This document shows positions 35,401 to 42,747 of a stretch of DNA of 64,000 bases, piece by piece. The stretch is from Actinophytocola sp044466355. Its GTDB lineage: Bacteria; Actinomycetota; Actinomycetes; Mycobacteriales; Pseudonocardiaceae. Below the pieces are notes generated by a model that saw only the letters and a list, made by a program, of their open reading frames with translations, searched no databases and was not told the origin of the DNA. The stretch covers positions 372,001-436,000 of the forward strand of contig NZ_JBITMQ010000003.1 in assembly GCF_044466355.1 (NCBI RefSeq), written 5' to 3'. Numbering within the stretch: the stretch's first letter is position 1; every line of letters starts with the position of its first letter. A program made the position numbers and the translations under genes.

Positions 35401-35726
35401 CGCCGGTCGGGGGAAGCGCGGACGAGACCACCGTCGACGGCATGGCGCCTGCCCGGCGTGCCGCGGGTGGTCCGACCAACGGCGGCCGGGCCGCGCGGCG
35501 ACGGGCCGAGGAACGCCTCTCCCGCACCCTGGACCCCGCTCTGAGCAGCATGCGACTGGTTCCCGCGCTGCCCAGCATGGACGACGCGTTCGACCGCGTC
35601 CCGAAGCACAGCAGGCCGGACGACGACTACCTCGTCCACCCGCGCTTCGGGCCGGAGGACTCCTACGACCGGATGCCCGCCGTCGATCGTCCTGTTCGGT
35701 CCTCCGGCGGACGGCGCCACGCCTGA
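32436..35726 (+). CDS. Ferredoxin reductase-type FAD/NAD(P) oxidoreductase with long repetitive tail
   Basis: A 1096-residue protein, about 2.5 times the usual family length. Residues ~1-390 are a complete pyridine-nucleotide-disulfide-type ferredoxin reductase: VVGAGLTGLRTAERL (FAD), YHRPALSKQLL, VAVVGGGFTGCEIAASL (NAD(P)), and VVAAGDVAQWPN (FAD). Residues ~405-600 are basic then Pro-rich. Residues ~610-935 are a run of 28-residue repeats (pattern MPPARRG-ADARGA-APASLG-EGS-GG), and ~935-1096 are degenerate Pro/Arg/Asp-rich sequence. The tail has no catalytic look and may be a disordered scaffold. Coupled by ATGA to the ferredoxin-heme protein, its likely electron acceptor. Confidence 0.8.
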   Translation: MNRDERIVVVGAGLTGLRTAERLRELKFEGEIMILGDEKLPPYHRPALSKQLLMGTLRSSDLTLPAYEDLNAKWRFGTQVRQLVPHNKVLHLPGGEELTYDGLVIATGVEAKRPGGLPYYDPRVLVLRTMADGLDLERVIGSTKGRVAVVGGGFTGCEIAASLRHLSREVTLIGRQNTLLGNVLGPELGAWLTNLHRDHGVDLALGNSVQEWSPGPEGIGLRLTDGSTLLASCVIVAAGTVPLTGWLRGSGLPLDNGVVCEPTCHVVGAEDVVAAGDVAQWPNLRFDNVPRRVEHWLNAVEMGRAAAESLLAGRTEAEPFTPMPRFWTEQYGVRIQAAGMPKLGKDIITLGTPDEGTGTVYGYSKEGRLMGVVGLDCPSSVLAWTDSVSRQNPVPRPRTTPAEKTPAVSVGGQAKRGKGRHALPPKDKQPHRADKREHEIAYVEEPPRPVGVGTGPVPSGRPKNVVDSFSRMLPVKVRPGAGPMPPSNRGQVRGAPVLPPPPFSAQPNGRPALGPATGGRVMPPQFRAPNGMPEPLSGRLSPADALAIDVTGQMALLDANGHVRPPEFHDPVGETMVEGVIPPVGRGSDGSFAQLPPDPFGRPHAHGPQDSVGGMPPVRRGATDPRGVMPPARRGAVAPASFGSEGSPGGMPSVRRGVADSHGALAPGSRGPEGSFEGLAPARRGATDARGVAAPASFGSEGSSGGMPSARRGVADARSAMAPGSRGSEGSFESMPPARRGAVDSHGALAPASRDPEGSFGGMPPARRGAAESRGAMPPASLGPEGSSGGMPPARRGVADARGAVAPASLGSEGSSGGMPPARRGVADARGAVAPASLGPEGSLGAMPPARQGMADSRTMPPATLGPEDSFGGMPPARRDAADSRGAMPPARRGEDSFGGMPPARRGAADSRGAMRPAFREDPFGGVPAARCGPADSFDALPPARRPRSDRRGGARAGAAGFGRDDARGPEDPFTPLAAAVGDSLDRMPPVGGSADETTVDGMAPARRAAGGPTNGGRAARRRAEERLSRTLDPALSSMRLVPALPSMDDAFDRVPKHSRPDDDYLVHPRFGPEDSYDRMPAVDRPVRSSGGRRHA
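34260..35240 (+). repeat. Coding tandem repeat, 84-bp unit
   Basis: About ten to eleven imperfect copies of an 84-bp (28-codon) unit lie in the tail of the ferredoxin reductase gene. The units beginning at 34806 and 34890 are nearly identical; others have diverged or lost part of the unit, and shorter copies occur after 35000. Frame is kept throughout. The array is a likely site of copy-number change by slippage or recombination. Confidence 0.85.
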
Positions 35727-35753
35727 CCCACGCCTGACCTCCCTCAATGCGGC

Positions 35754-35789
35754 CGCGTGTCGCCCTGGTACGACAGGGTGGCACGCGGT
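35754..35789 (+). terminator. Strong hairpin after the ferredoxin reductase gene
   Basis: Arms CCGCGTGTCGCCCTG (35754-35768) and CAGGGTGGCACGCGG (35775-35789) pair over 15 bp with two G-U wobbles and a 6-base loop. The downstream sequence CTGTCCTTTG is only weakly T-rich. Lies 28 bp after the stop and probably ends the operon that begins at 30703. Confidence 0.7.
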
Positions 35790-35963
35790 CTGTCCTTTGT
35801 GGATGATCACGTTCCGCAAGAGAGATCACTGCCAGTAGTCAGGAGTTATTCTCGTCACCATTAAGGAGGTACCGCTTTGGTCTGATCAGTGGCAAAGTTG
35901 TGCGGCGCAAACAACTAACGGGGAGTTCGTGTTGATCTGTGACGAAACGTCGAGGACCGTCCA

Positions 35964-37268
35964 GTGACCACCATCGCAACCCCAATGACCGGCTATTTCA
36001 CCACGCCGCAACACGAACGGCTGCGTGAGCACGTCCGCGACTTCGCCGAGGTGAAGGTCGCGCCGCGCGTTGGGGACATGGAGGCGGCCAAGGCCGTCCA
36101 TGTCGAGATGTCCCGGCTGATCGCCCAGCAGGGCTGGCTGGGGGTCACGATCGACCCCAGGTACGGGGGAATGGGCCTGGGGCATCTGGCCAAGGCGATC
36201 ATCATCGAGGAGTTGTCGCGGGTCAGCGGCGCGATGGGCGCCATGGTCCAGGCCTCCCAGCTGGGTGTCGCCAAGATTGTCCACTTCGGCAACGAGCAGC
36301 AGAAACGGCGGTGGCTGCCGCTGATCAGCGAAGGCCGTTGCCTGCCGACGATCGCTGTGACGGAACCCGAATCCGGTGGACACGTACTCGGCATGTCCGC
36401 TACCGCCAAACGGGTGGGAAACGACTATTTCCTGAACGGCAAAAAAGTGTTCGTCGGGAACAGTCACGTCGGCGACCTGCACGGCGTCGTGGTCCGGACC
36501 GGACCGGGTTCGCGCGGCCTCTCCGCCTTCCTCGTCGAGTCGACGGCGCCGGGCCTGTCCCTCGGCAGCCACCAGCCCGCGATGGGACTGCACGGGTTCA
36601 GCTTCGGCGAACTCATCTTCGAGAACTGCCGTGTCCCCGCGGAGAACCTGCTCGCATCCGAAGGGGACGGGCTCGCGGTCGCCTACTCGTCGAGTGTCCT
36701 CTACGGACGCCCGAACCTGACCGCGGTGGCGCTCGGCATCCACCGCGCGATCGTCGAGCAGACCCTCGAGTTCGCCACGGCGCAGACCCGCTACGGCAAG
36801 CCGCTCGCCGAACTTCCCACGGTCAAGCAGAAACTGGGTCAGATGCAGTCCCAGCTGATGACCGCGAAGCTCGCCGCGTACCACGCCGCGCACCTGCTCG
36901 ACGAGGGCCTGCCGTGCGACGCGGAGCTGATCAGCGCGAAGCTCCTCAACGTCGAGTCCTCGTTGGACAGCGCGAGAACGGCGATGGAGGTGCACGCCGC
37001 CTACGGGCTCTACCCGGGCAGCAACATCGAGCGCTTCCTGCGCGACGCCAACCACATCTACGCGCCTGCCGGCACGTCGGACGTCCAGCGGGTCCGGCTC
37101 GCGGAGGTCGCGCTCGGCCAGTACCGCGAGCAGTGGTCGGCCCGTTTCTCCGAACAGCTCCGCGCGAGCAGCGGCCTGCTCAACCGGGTGGCCCGCGTCG
37201 CGGACGAACCCGTCACCCACGAACCGAACGGCCCGGCGACCACCCCGTCCCGCTGGTGGCGCCGGTGA
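35964..37268 (+). CDS. Acyl-CoA dehydrogenase family protein
   Basis: A 434-residue flavoprotein of the acyl-CoA dehydrogenase superfamily. N-terminal helical domain (~10-115), middle beta domain (~118-230, PTIAVTEPESGGHV, GLHGFSFGELIFENCRVPAENLL) and C-terminal helical domain with AYGLYPGSNIERFLRDANHI. Several active-site positions differ from canonical enzymes: TEPESGG replaces the usual TEPxAGSD. So it could be an oxidase/oxygenase-like or biosynthetic member rather than a fatty-acid enzyme. GTG start with GAGGA upstream. The stop codon touches the inverted repeat at 37268. Confidence 0.8.
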   Translation: MTTIATPMTGYFTTPQHERLREHVRDFAEVKVAPRVGDMEAAKAVHVEMSRLIAQQGWLGVTIDPRYGGMGLGHLAKAIIIEELSRVSGAMGAMVQASQLGVAKIVHFGNEQQKRRWLPLISEGRCLPTIAVTEPESGGHVLGMSATAKRVGNDYFLNGKKVFVGNSHVGDLHGVVVRTGPGSRGLSAFLVESTAPGLSLGSHQPAMGLHGFSFGELIFENCRVPAENLLASEGDGLAVAYSSSVLYGRPNLTAVALGIHRAIVEQTLEFATAQTRYGKPLAELPTVKQKLGQMQSQLMTAKLAAYHAAHLLDEGLPCDAELISAKLLNVESSLDSARTAMEVHAAYGLYPGSNIERFLRDANHIYAPAGTSDVQRVRLAEVALGQYREQWSARFSEQLRASSGLLNRVARVADEPVTHEPNGPATTPSRWWRR

Positions 37269-37323
37269 TGCCCTGAAAGACGCTTTCACGGCTCTCAACG
37301 TCCCGAAGCGTCCTTCAGGGCAT
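37268..37323. terminator. Bidirectional terminator-like inverted repeat
   Basis: 18-bp arms, ATGCCCTGAAAGACGCTT (37268-37285) and AAGCGTCCTTCAGGGCAT (37306-37323), match at 17 of 18 positions around a 20-bp loop. The element fills the gap between the convergent acyl-CoA dehydrogenase and GAF genes. Related sequence occurs at 254-285, 44216-44250 and 44591-44615, so it belongs to a dispersed repeat family. Confidence 0.75.
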
Positions 37324-37328
37324 GACCC

Positions 37329-37904
37329 TCAGCGGAGCTGCTGTTCCTTGCGGTGGATCAGGTCCACGACCTCGGCCGCCATGGACTTGATCATCTCGAG
37401 GCCGGGACGGCCCCAGTTGCTCTCCTCCGTGTTCACCACGCAGATCGTGCCCAGCGCGGTGCCGGTGCGGTCGATCAGCGGCGCGCCCATGTAGGCGCGC
37501 ACCCCGATCGAGTTCACGACCGGGTTGACCCCGAACCGCGGGTACGCGCACACGTCGTCGAGCACGAGCGCCTTGCGCCGCACCACGACGTGCGGGCAGT
37601 AGCCGTGCTCGCGGGACATCGTGCGACCAGGAGCGGCGTGCGTCGCGGACGACGCCGCCTCGAGCGCGTCGGACTTCGCACTGTCCGGACCGTACAGTCC
37701 AGCGAAGTACTGCTCCTCGTCCCCGACGAAGTTCACCATCGCGTACGGCGCGTTCGCGGCCGTGGCGAGACGGGCGGCGAACTGGTCGAACTCCGAGTCC
37801 GGCCGGGTGCCGAGACCGAGCTGCGCCAGCCGTGCCAGGCGCTGGGGGATGTCGGGGTCGTGCGGGGCCTTCAGCAGGCGGGGGTCGAGGATGTCGTGGT
37901 TCAA
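37329..37904 (-). CDS. GAF-domain protein of the conservon
   Basis: A 191-residue protein with one GAF domain (~30-185): FAARLATAANAPYAMVNFVG, CPHVVVRRKALVLDDVCAYP and GVRAYMGAPLIDRTGTALG. It has no kinase or cyclase output domain. No ATG or GTG lies at a sensible place; TTG 37904 overlaps the GTPase stop as TTGA, giving a coupled start. It is the last gene of the kinase-roadblock-DUF742-GTPase unit and probably an effector or ligand sensor for it. Confidence 0.75.
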   Translation of the reverse strand: MNHDILDPRLLKAPHDPDIPQRLARLAQLGLGTRPDSEFDQFAARLATAANAPYAMVNFVGDEEQYFAGLYGPDSAKSDALEAASSATHAAPGRTMSREHGYCPHVVVRRKALVLDDVCAYPRFGVNPVVNSIGVRAYMGAPLIDRTGTALGTICVVNTEESNWGRPGLEMIKSMAAEVVDLIHRKEQQLR

Positions 37905-38509
37905 CGTGGACTCCGCATCATCTGGGGTGTGGCGGCGGCACGCGTCGTCGCCAGAACGGTTTCGAGCAAGGTGATCAACGCCAGGCTCGCCGAACGCGTG
38001 TTGCGCGCGTCGCAGCGGACGAGCGGGACGTGTGGCTTCAACGCGAGCGCCTTGCGGACCTCCGCCTCGTCGTAGCGGTAGGCGCCGTCGAACTCGTTGA
38101 GTGCCACCAGGAAACGGATCTCGCGCCGTTCGAAGAACTCGATGGCGCCGAAGCAGTCGGCGAGCCTGCGGGTGTCGGCGAGCACCACCGCGCCGACCGC
38201 GCCGAGGGACAGCTCGTCCCACATGAACCAGAAGCGGTCCTGGCCCGGCGTGCCGAACAGGTAGAGCACCAGGTTCTGGTCGCGGAAGGACAGTCGGCCG
38301 AAATCCATGGCCACCGTCGTGGTGGCCTTGCTCTCCACCCCGGCGACGCTGTCGGTCGACGCGCTCGCCGCCGTCAGCGTCTCCTCCGTGGTCAGTGGCT
38401 CGATCTCGCTCACTGCGCCGACGAACGTCGTCTTGCCGACGCCGAAGCCGCCCGCGACAAGGATCTTCACCTGGTTGGGGAACAGCTCAGACGAACCGTC
38501 GGAGGCCAT
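37901..38509 (-). CDS. Conservon GTPase (CvnD-type)
   Basis: A 202-residue small Ras-like GTP-binding protein of the actinobacterial ATP/GTP-binding family. Walker A is GGFGVGKTTFVG (~20-31), the switch II region is LFGTPGQDRFWFMWDEL, and NEFDG supplies the N-x-x-D specificity motif. As in MglA-type GTPases, it is encoded beside a roadblock protein, its probable activator. Overlaps the DUF742 gene by 23 bp and the GAF gene by 4 bp. Confidence 0.88.
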   Translation of the reverse strand: MASDGSSELFPNQVKILVAGGFGVGKTTFVGAVSEIEPLTTEETLTAASASTDSVAGVESKATTTVAMDFGRLSFRDQNLVLYLFGTPGQDRFWFMWDELSLGAVGAVVLADTRRLADCFGAIEFFERREIRFLVALNEFDGAYRYDEAEVRKALALKPHVPLVRCDARNTRSASLALITLLETVLATTRAAATPQMMRSPR

Positions 38510-38864
38510 CGATCACCGCCTCCAGAATCGCCGGGTCGTTGGAATAGGACTCGCGCGGTGCGAACTTCGCGATCACCGCGCCCAGTTCGATGAGGTCGGA
38601 CAGGACCACCTTGGTCACCGTGACGGGCCGGTGCAGCAGGGCCGCGATCTCGGCGACCGAGGTGGGGGACTGGCACAGCTCCAGGGCTTTCGAGTGCTCG
38701 ACGCCCAGCCTGCTCTTTCCGACCATGCCGCGGCCGGTCGCCCGCACCAGTGACATCAGGTCCAAAGGTGTGCTCGGCCGGGTTCTTCCGCTGGTCATCG
38801 CGTACGGCCGTACGCCGAACAAGTCGGGGGCCTCCGTGGAAGTCGTCTCGTCCGGACCGATCAT
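38487..38864 (-). CDS. DUF742 protein (CvnC-type)
   Basis: A 125-residue DUF742 protein. The family pattern is VRPYAMTSGRTRPSTPLDLM, HSKALELCQSPTSVAEIAA and VTVTKVVLSDLIELGAV. It contains a predicted winged-helix-like fold and is always found between roadblock and GTPase genes. ATG 38864 is used; TTG 38870 overlapping the previous stop is an alternative. Role in the conservon is still unclear. Confidence 0.85.
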   Translation of the reverse strand: MIGPDETTSTEAPDLFGVRPYAMTSGRTRPSTPLDLMSLVRATGRGMVGKSRLGVEHSKALELCQSPTSVAEIAALLHRPVTVTKVVLSDLIELGAVIAKFAPRESYSNDPAILEAVIDGLRRFV

Positions 38865-38866
38865 CG

Positions 38867-39283
38867 TCAACGCGTTCCATTGCCCTGGTGCGCGACGTGG
38901 TAGCGCGTCGGCGTCGTCAGCACCGCGGGCACCTGCGTGCACAGGCGCTGCATCTCGTAGCTGAGAATGCCCGCGTCGACCTCCCGGGCGGCCAGCACGG
39001 CCAGCACGCTCCCGGCGCTCGCGGCCGTCACGAACAGGATGATCTCGTTGAGTTCGGTGATCACCTGCCGGACGCCGTCCGAGCCGTCCTCGGAGAACTT
39101 CTTGCCGACCTGGTTGGCCAGCGAGCACATGCTGCTGGCGAGCGCGGCGAGCCGGTCCGCGCCGTCGATGTCCAGCCCGTACCAGTACTTCGGGATGCCG
39201 TCCACCGACAGCAACAGCGCGCTGTGCGTGTCGGGTACCGCCTCAACCAGCCGGCGGAGCAGCCAGTTCAGGTCGTCGGCCAT
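38867..39283 (-). CDS. Roadblock/LC7-domain protein (CvnB-type)
   Basis: A 138-residue roadblock/LC7 protein (LNWLLRRLVEAVPDTHSALL, LDIDGADRLAALASSMCSLA, GSVLAVLAAREVDAGILSYE). It is expected to dimerise and act on the GTPase in the same operon. Start ATG 39283 lies inside the end of the kinase gene (16-bp overlap), so translation is coupled. Confidence 0.88.
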   Translation of the reverse strand: MADDLNWLLRRLVEAVPDTHSALLLSVDGIPKYWYGLDIDGADRLAALASSMCSLANQVGKKFSEDGSDGVRQVITELNEIILFVTAASAGSVLAVLAAREVDAGILSYEMQRLCTQVPAVLTTPTRYHVAHQGNGTR

Positions 39284-41022
39284 GTCGTGGAGTCTCCTCT
39301 GTTCGTCGCGTCTCGGTTCTGCTCCGCGAGCCAGTGGTCCCGGCCCGCCTGGACGGTCTTCATGAGGTTGGTGTTGTGCCCCGGGACCGGCTTGGTCAGC
39401 TGCGGCGGTTCGAGCAGCTCCTCGCGCAGGTGGCTCCCCTTGCGCTGCGGAAGCGGCGGCGGCTGGTCCCCGGCGACGACGCCGGGGTCGGCGAGCTTGG
39501 CGGCGTCCTCGGGGGAGATGCCGCCGCTGCCACCGGCACGCAGGTCGTCGTAGGACCGGCCGGGTGCCCGCACGGGCAGCGGCGGCAGGTCCGCGTCGGA
39601 GGTGTCCTCCTCGGCGGCCTCGGCCGGTGCCGGGCGGGGCGTCTGCTGGGGGCGGATGGGCCCGAGACCGGGTGCCGAGGCGGCGCCGACGGTCGCGGTG
39701 GGCACGGGGAGCGGCGCGGGTACGACCGTGGGCGCCGGGGTGGCCGGAACCGGGGTCGCCGGAACCGGGGTCGTCGGGGCGGGGGCGGACCGGGGCGTCG
39801 GCGAGGGCTTCTGGACCGGCGACAGCGACGGCGACGAGGCCGTCGACTCCGCCTGCTCCCGCTTCGCCGGGGCGCGGTGCCGTGGTTCGGCGGTGGGCTC
39901 CGTCTCGCTCAGCAGCTGCGGTGGGATGACCACGGCCGCCGCGATGCCGCCGAAGATGTTCGACTGCAGGCGCACCCGGATGTCGTGGCGGCGCGCCAGC
40001 TCGCGGACCACGGCGAGGCCGATGCGGCCGTCGGTGAGCAGCTCCGAGATGTCGATGCGGGTCGAACCGTCGAGCAGGTGGTTGATCCGCTCCAGGTCCT
40101 CGTAGCTCATCCCGAGGCCGCGGTCCTGCACCTCGATCGCGAGGCCCGCGGTCACCTTCTGCGCGCGGACCTCGACCTTCGGGCCGTCCGGCGAGGTGAA
40201 GCGGGTCGCGTTCTCCAGCAGCTCGGCCAGCAGGTGGATGATCTCGGCGACCGCGTGACCGTGGATCTCCACGTCCTCGACCGGCACGATCGCGATCTGC
40301 CGGTAGTGCTCGGCCTCGGACACCGCGGCGAGCAGCACCGAGTACACGCTGACCGGCCGGGTCGACCTGCGTTGCGGCGCCTCGCCACCCAGGACGGCCA
40401 GGTTCTCGCCCTGTCGCCTGGCCAGCGTGAACAGGTGGTCGACCTCGTAGAGCCCGTTGAGGAGCTCCGGGTCCTCGTTCTCCTGCTCCAGCTCGTCGAT
40501 CCGCTTGATGGCCCGGTTGATGAGGGACTGCAGGCGGCGCGCCAGCTTGACGAACACCTCGCGGCGCTGGCCCGGATCGTCGCTGAGCACGACCTGTCCC
40601 TCGCCGGGACGGCCCCACAGCGGCGCGGGCTCCGGTGCGCGGGTGACCACCTCGACGACCGGCGGTTGCGGCTTCTGCGCCGGCGGCAGGGCCGGTGCCG
40701 CCGCGGGCAGCGGCGTGACGGGGCGTGGCGCCGGTCTGCGGGCGAGCGGGGTGACCTCCCGGGTGGCCGACATCGCGGCCAGGACCGCGACGAGCACCGC
40801 GACCACACAGCCCGCGACGACGCTGACCGAGACGGTGAGCGCGCTGCCGCTGCCCGTCGCGAGCATCAGCACGCCCGCGCCACCGCCGAGCACGACGACG
40901 GTGAGGAGGAACAACCCGATGTGCAGAAGTCTGGTCTGCAACCGTTCGATGCCGTCCGCGTAGGCGGCCTGCGTGTCGTTCTCCACCCTGATTCCCCACG
41001 GTGGGGTAGGCGTCTCGGACAT
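39268..41022 (-). CDS. Conservon sensor histidine kinase-like ATPase (CvnA-type)
   Basis: A 584-residue membrane protein. Two adjacent N-terminal membrane helices (~33-85) with almost no external loop are followed by a Pro-rich linker, a helical dimerisation region (~145-200, VFVKLARRLQSLINRAIKRI, ELEQENEDPELLNGLYEVDH) and an HATPase_c domain (~255-370: HLLAELLENATRF, QDRGLGMSYEDL, GIGLAVVRELARRH-like sequence). The last ~200 residues are Pro/Ala-rich and probably disordered. No extracellular sensor domain, unlike many CvnA proteins. First gene of the conservon. Confidence 0.85.
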   Translation of the reverse strand: MSETPTPPWGIRVENDTQAAYADGIERLQTRLLHIGLFLLTVVVLGGGAGVLMLATGSGSALTVSVSVVAGCVVAVLVAVLAAMSATREVTPLARRPAPRPVTPLPAAAPALPPAQKPQPPVVEVVTRAPEPAPLWGRPGEGQVVLSDDPGQRREVFVKLARRLQSLINRAIKRIDELEQENEDPELLNGLYEVDHLFTLARRQGENLAVLGGEAPQRRSTRPVSVYSVLLAAVSEAEHYRQIAIVPVEDVEIHGHAVAEIIHLLAELLENATRFTSPDGPKVEVRAQKVTAGLAIEVQDRGLGMSYEDLERINHLLDGSTRIDISELLTDGRIGLAVVRELARRHDIRVRLQSNIFGGIAAAVVIPPQLLSETEPTAEPRHRAPAKREQAESTASSPSLSPVQKPSPTPRSAPAPTTPVPATPVPATPAPTVVPAPLPVPTATVGAASAPGLGPIRPQQTPRPAPAEAAEEDTSDADLPPLPVRAPGRSYDDLRAGGSGGISPEDAAKLADPGVVAGDQPPPLPQRKGSHLREELLEPPQLTKPVPGHNTNLMKTVQAGRDHWLAEQNRDATNRGDSTTWPTT

Positions 41023-41171
41023 CGGGTCCTTCCTGTGCGAGAGGCGGCGAACGCGAACCGACGCGCGTCGGACGGAAAGCGCAGCAGACTCTACCGCAAA
41101 CGGACTAGTGAACTTTGGCCCTGTGCTTGGAATTTCGCGTTACCACACCCGGTTCGCGGCAACGTCGCAGT

Positions 41172-42248
41172 TCAGCCGGGGGACACGACCTGACGCAACA
41201 GCGTGGAGAACATTTCGCGCTCCACAGTGGACGGTTCGGCGGCCAGCCAGGCGCCGATCTCCCGGACGAACCGCTCCGGTGTGTGTCCGAGCCCGTCGCC
41301 CACGGTGATCGTCCCTGCTCGGCTGGGGTAGATCAGCAGTGCGCCACGGATTTCCGTGTCAGGCAACAGCGCGCGGTACACGGCGAGCCGGGTCGGCAGG
41401 CTCACCGTCCCGCCGCGGAACGGGCGCCCGTTGCGCAGCACGTCACCGGAGTTGTCGACGTCGTAGTGTCCCGGCAGCCACGACTTCGACTCGATGAGCA
41501 CGAGCCGGCGACCGCACAGCACGGCGTGGTGGAGGTCGGCGAACACGGAACCCTCTTCGGCCGCGAGTCCATGGCAGACGCGGACACCCGGGATGCGCGT
41601 CAAATACCGCGCGAGCAGGTCGGCCGTCAACCGTTCCGCGGCCTCGTCTTCTTCCTGGCCCGGTGCGCCGAACACCTTCCGGTCGCCGAACTCCGCGGTG
41701 AACTCCCTGTCCACCCGCAGTGCCGCGAGGTGTCTCCGTCCACATTCGACGGTCGCCGCGCCGCCGACCAGCAGGAACAAGATCAACAACCAGGACGGCG
41801 CGCCGAGAAGACCCGTTGCTAGCACAACGAAAGCGGTCGCACCAGCCGCCATCAGGGTGACCGTCCTGCTGGGACCGCTCGTCGGTTCGAGCACGACCTG
41901 CCGTTCCCGGCGCACCTCGTCCCACCACGGGATCGTGTCGGGCTCGATGACCGGCAGGGTCGGCACGTACCGGGACGTCTGCCGAGGTCCGCGCGTGCGC
42001 ACCGGCGGCGGTGGGGGCGGCGGCTCCGGTTCCGGTTCGTACTCGTCTCCGCGGTCGTAGTCGGCGCGCCGCTCGGGGTCGGTGAGGGTGTCGTAGGCCT
42101 CCCGCAACAGCCGGAACGCACCCGCGGTGCCGCCGGTGTCGGGATGCATGGCCTTCGCGAGCGCCCGGTACGCGGACCTGATCTCCGATGACGACGCGTC
42201 CGGAGCCACGCCGAGCAGTTCGTAGTAGTCGATCCCGCGCACCAGCAC
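41172..42248 (-). CDS. DnaJ-domain membrane protein with NERD-like nuclease domain
   Basis: A 358-residue protein with an unusual architecture. An N-terminal J domain (~1-65) has the HPD motif (AMHPDTGG). A Glu/Pro-rich linker leads to two membrane helices (~133-170, VTLMAAGATAFVVLATGLLG and APSWLLILFLLVGGA). The C-terminal domain (~195-350) resembles NERD/restriction-endonuclease-like folds: DLHHAVLCGRRLVLIESKSW gives a D ... E-x-K-like catalytic pattern. It may link Hsp70 recruitment to a membrane-bound nuclease; function unknown. GTG start. Confidence 0.7.
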   Translation of the reverse strand: MLVRGIDYYELLGVAPDASSSEIRSAYRALAKAMHPDTGGTAGAFRLLREAYDTLTDPERRADYDRGDEYEPEPEPPPPPPPVRTRGPRQTSRYVPTLPVIEPDTIPWWDEVRRERQVVLEPTSGPSRTVTLMAAGATAFVVLATGLLGAPSWLLILFLLVGGAATVECGRRHLAALRVDREFTAEFGDRKVFGAPGQEEDEAAERLTADLLARYLTRIPGVRVCHGLAAEEGSVFADLHHAVLCGRRLVLIESKSWLPGHYDVDNSGDVLRNGRPFRGGTVSLPTRLAVYRALLPDTEIRGALLIYPSRAGTITVGDGLGHTPERFVREIGAWLAAEPSTVEREMFSTLLRQVVSPG

Positions 42249-42378
42249 CGCCGTTCGTCACGTCCTCGCGCGGCACAAGGTTAAGGCCAGCCCGCGGCGG
42301 GCGGGCACGAGGTGGCCACGCGTCACCGCATCGGTGGACCCCGGGAACAACCCGCGCCCGCCGGGACTTGAGAAAGGT

Positions 42379-42747
42379 ATGTCCCGTGAGATGAAGACAC
42401 CCGGCCCGGACCACCCGATCACCGTCGAGAAGAACCCGGCGCGGGTCACCGTCCGGGTGGGCGACCAGGTGGTGGCGGACACCACCGCGGCGCTCGTGCT
42501 CCAGGAGTCGAACTACCCGCCGGTGCAGTACATCCCGCTGGCGGACGTCGACCCGGCCGCCATCAGGCCGACCGACACCAGCACCTACTGCCCGTACAAG
42601 GGCGACGCGTCGTACTACACGCTGGTCACGCCCGCCGGCGAGGAGAAGGACGCGATCTGGACCTACCGCACCCCGTACCCGGCGGTCGCCGGGATCGCCG
42701 ACCACGTGGCCTTCTACCCGAACAAGGTGGAGATCACGCAGAGTTGA
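42379..42747 (+). CDS. DUF427-domain protein
   Basis: A 122-residue DUF427 protein (beta-tent fold). Family signatures are VRVGDQVVADTTAALVLQES, YIPLADVD, TYCPYKGDASYY and WTYRTPYP. Usually cytoplasmic and uncharacterised. Two ATGs are possible: 42379 (AGAAAGG very close upstream) and 42391; the first is given here. Its end overlaps the convergent hydrolase gene by 14 bp. Confidence 0.8.
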   Translation: MSREMKTPGPDHPITVEKNPARVTVRVGDQVVADTTAALVLQESNYPPVQYIPLADVDPAAIRPTDTSTYCPYKGDASYYTLVTPAGEEKDAIWTYRTPYPAVAGIADHVAFYPNKVEITQS

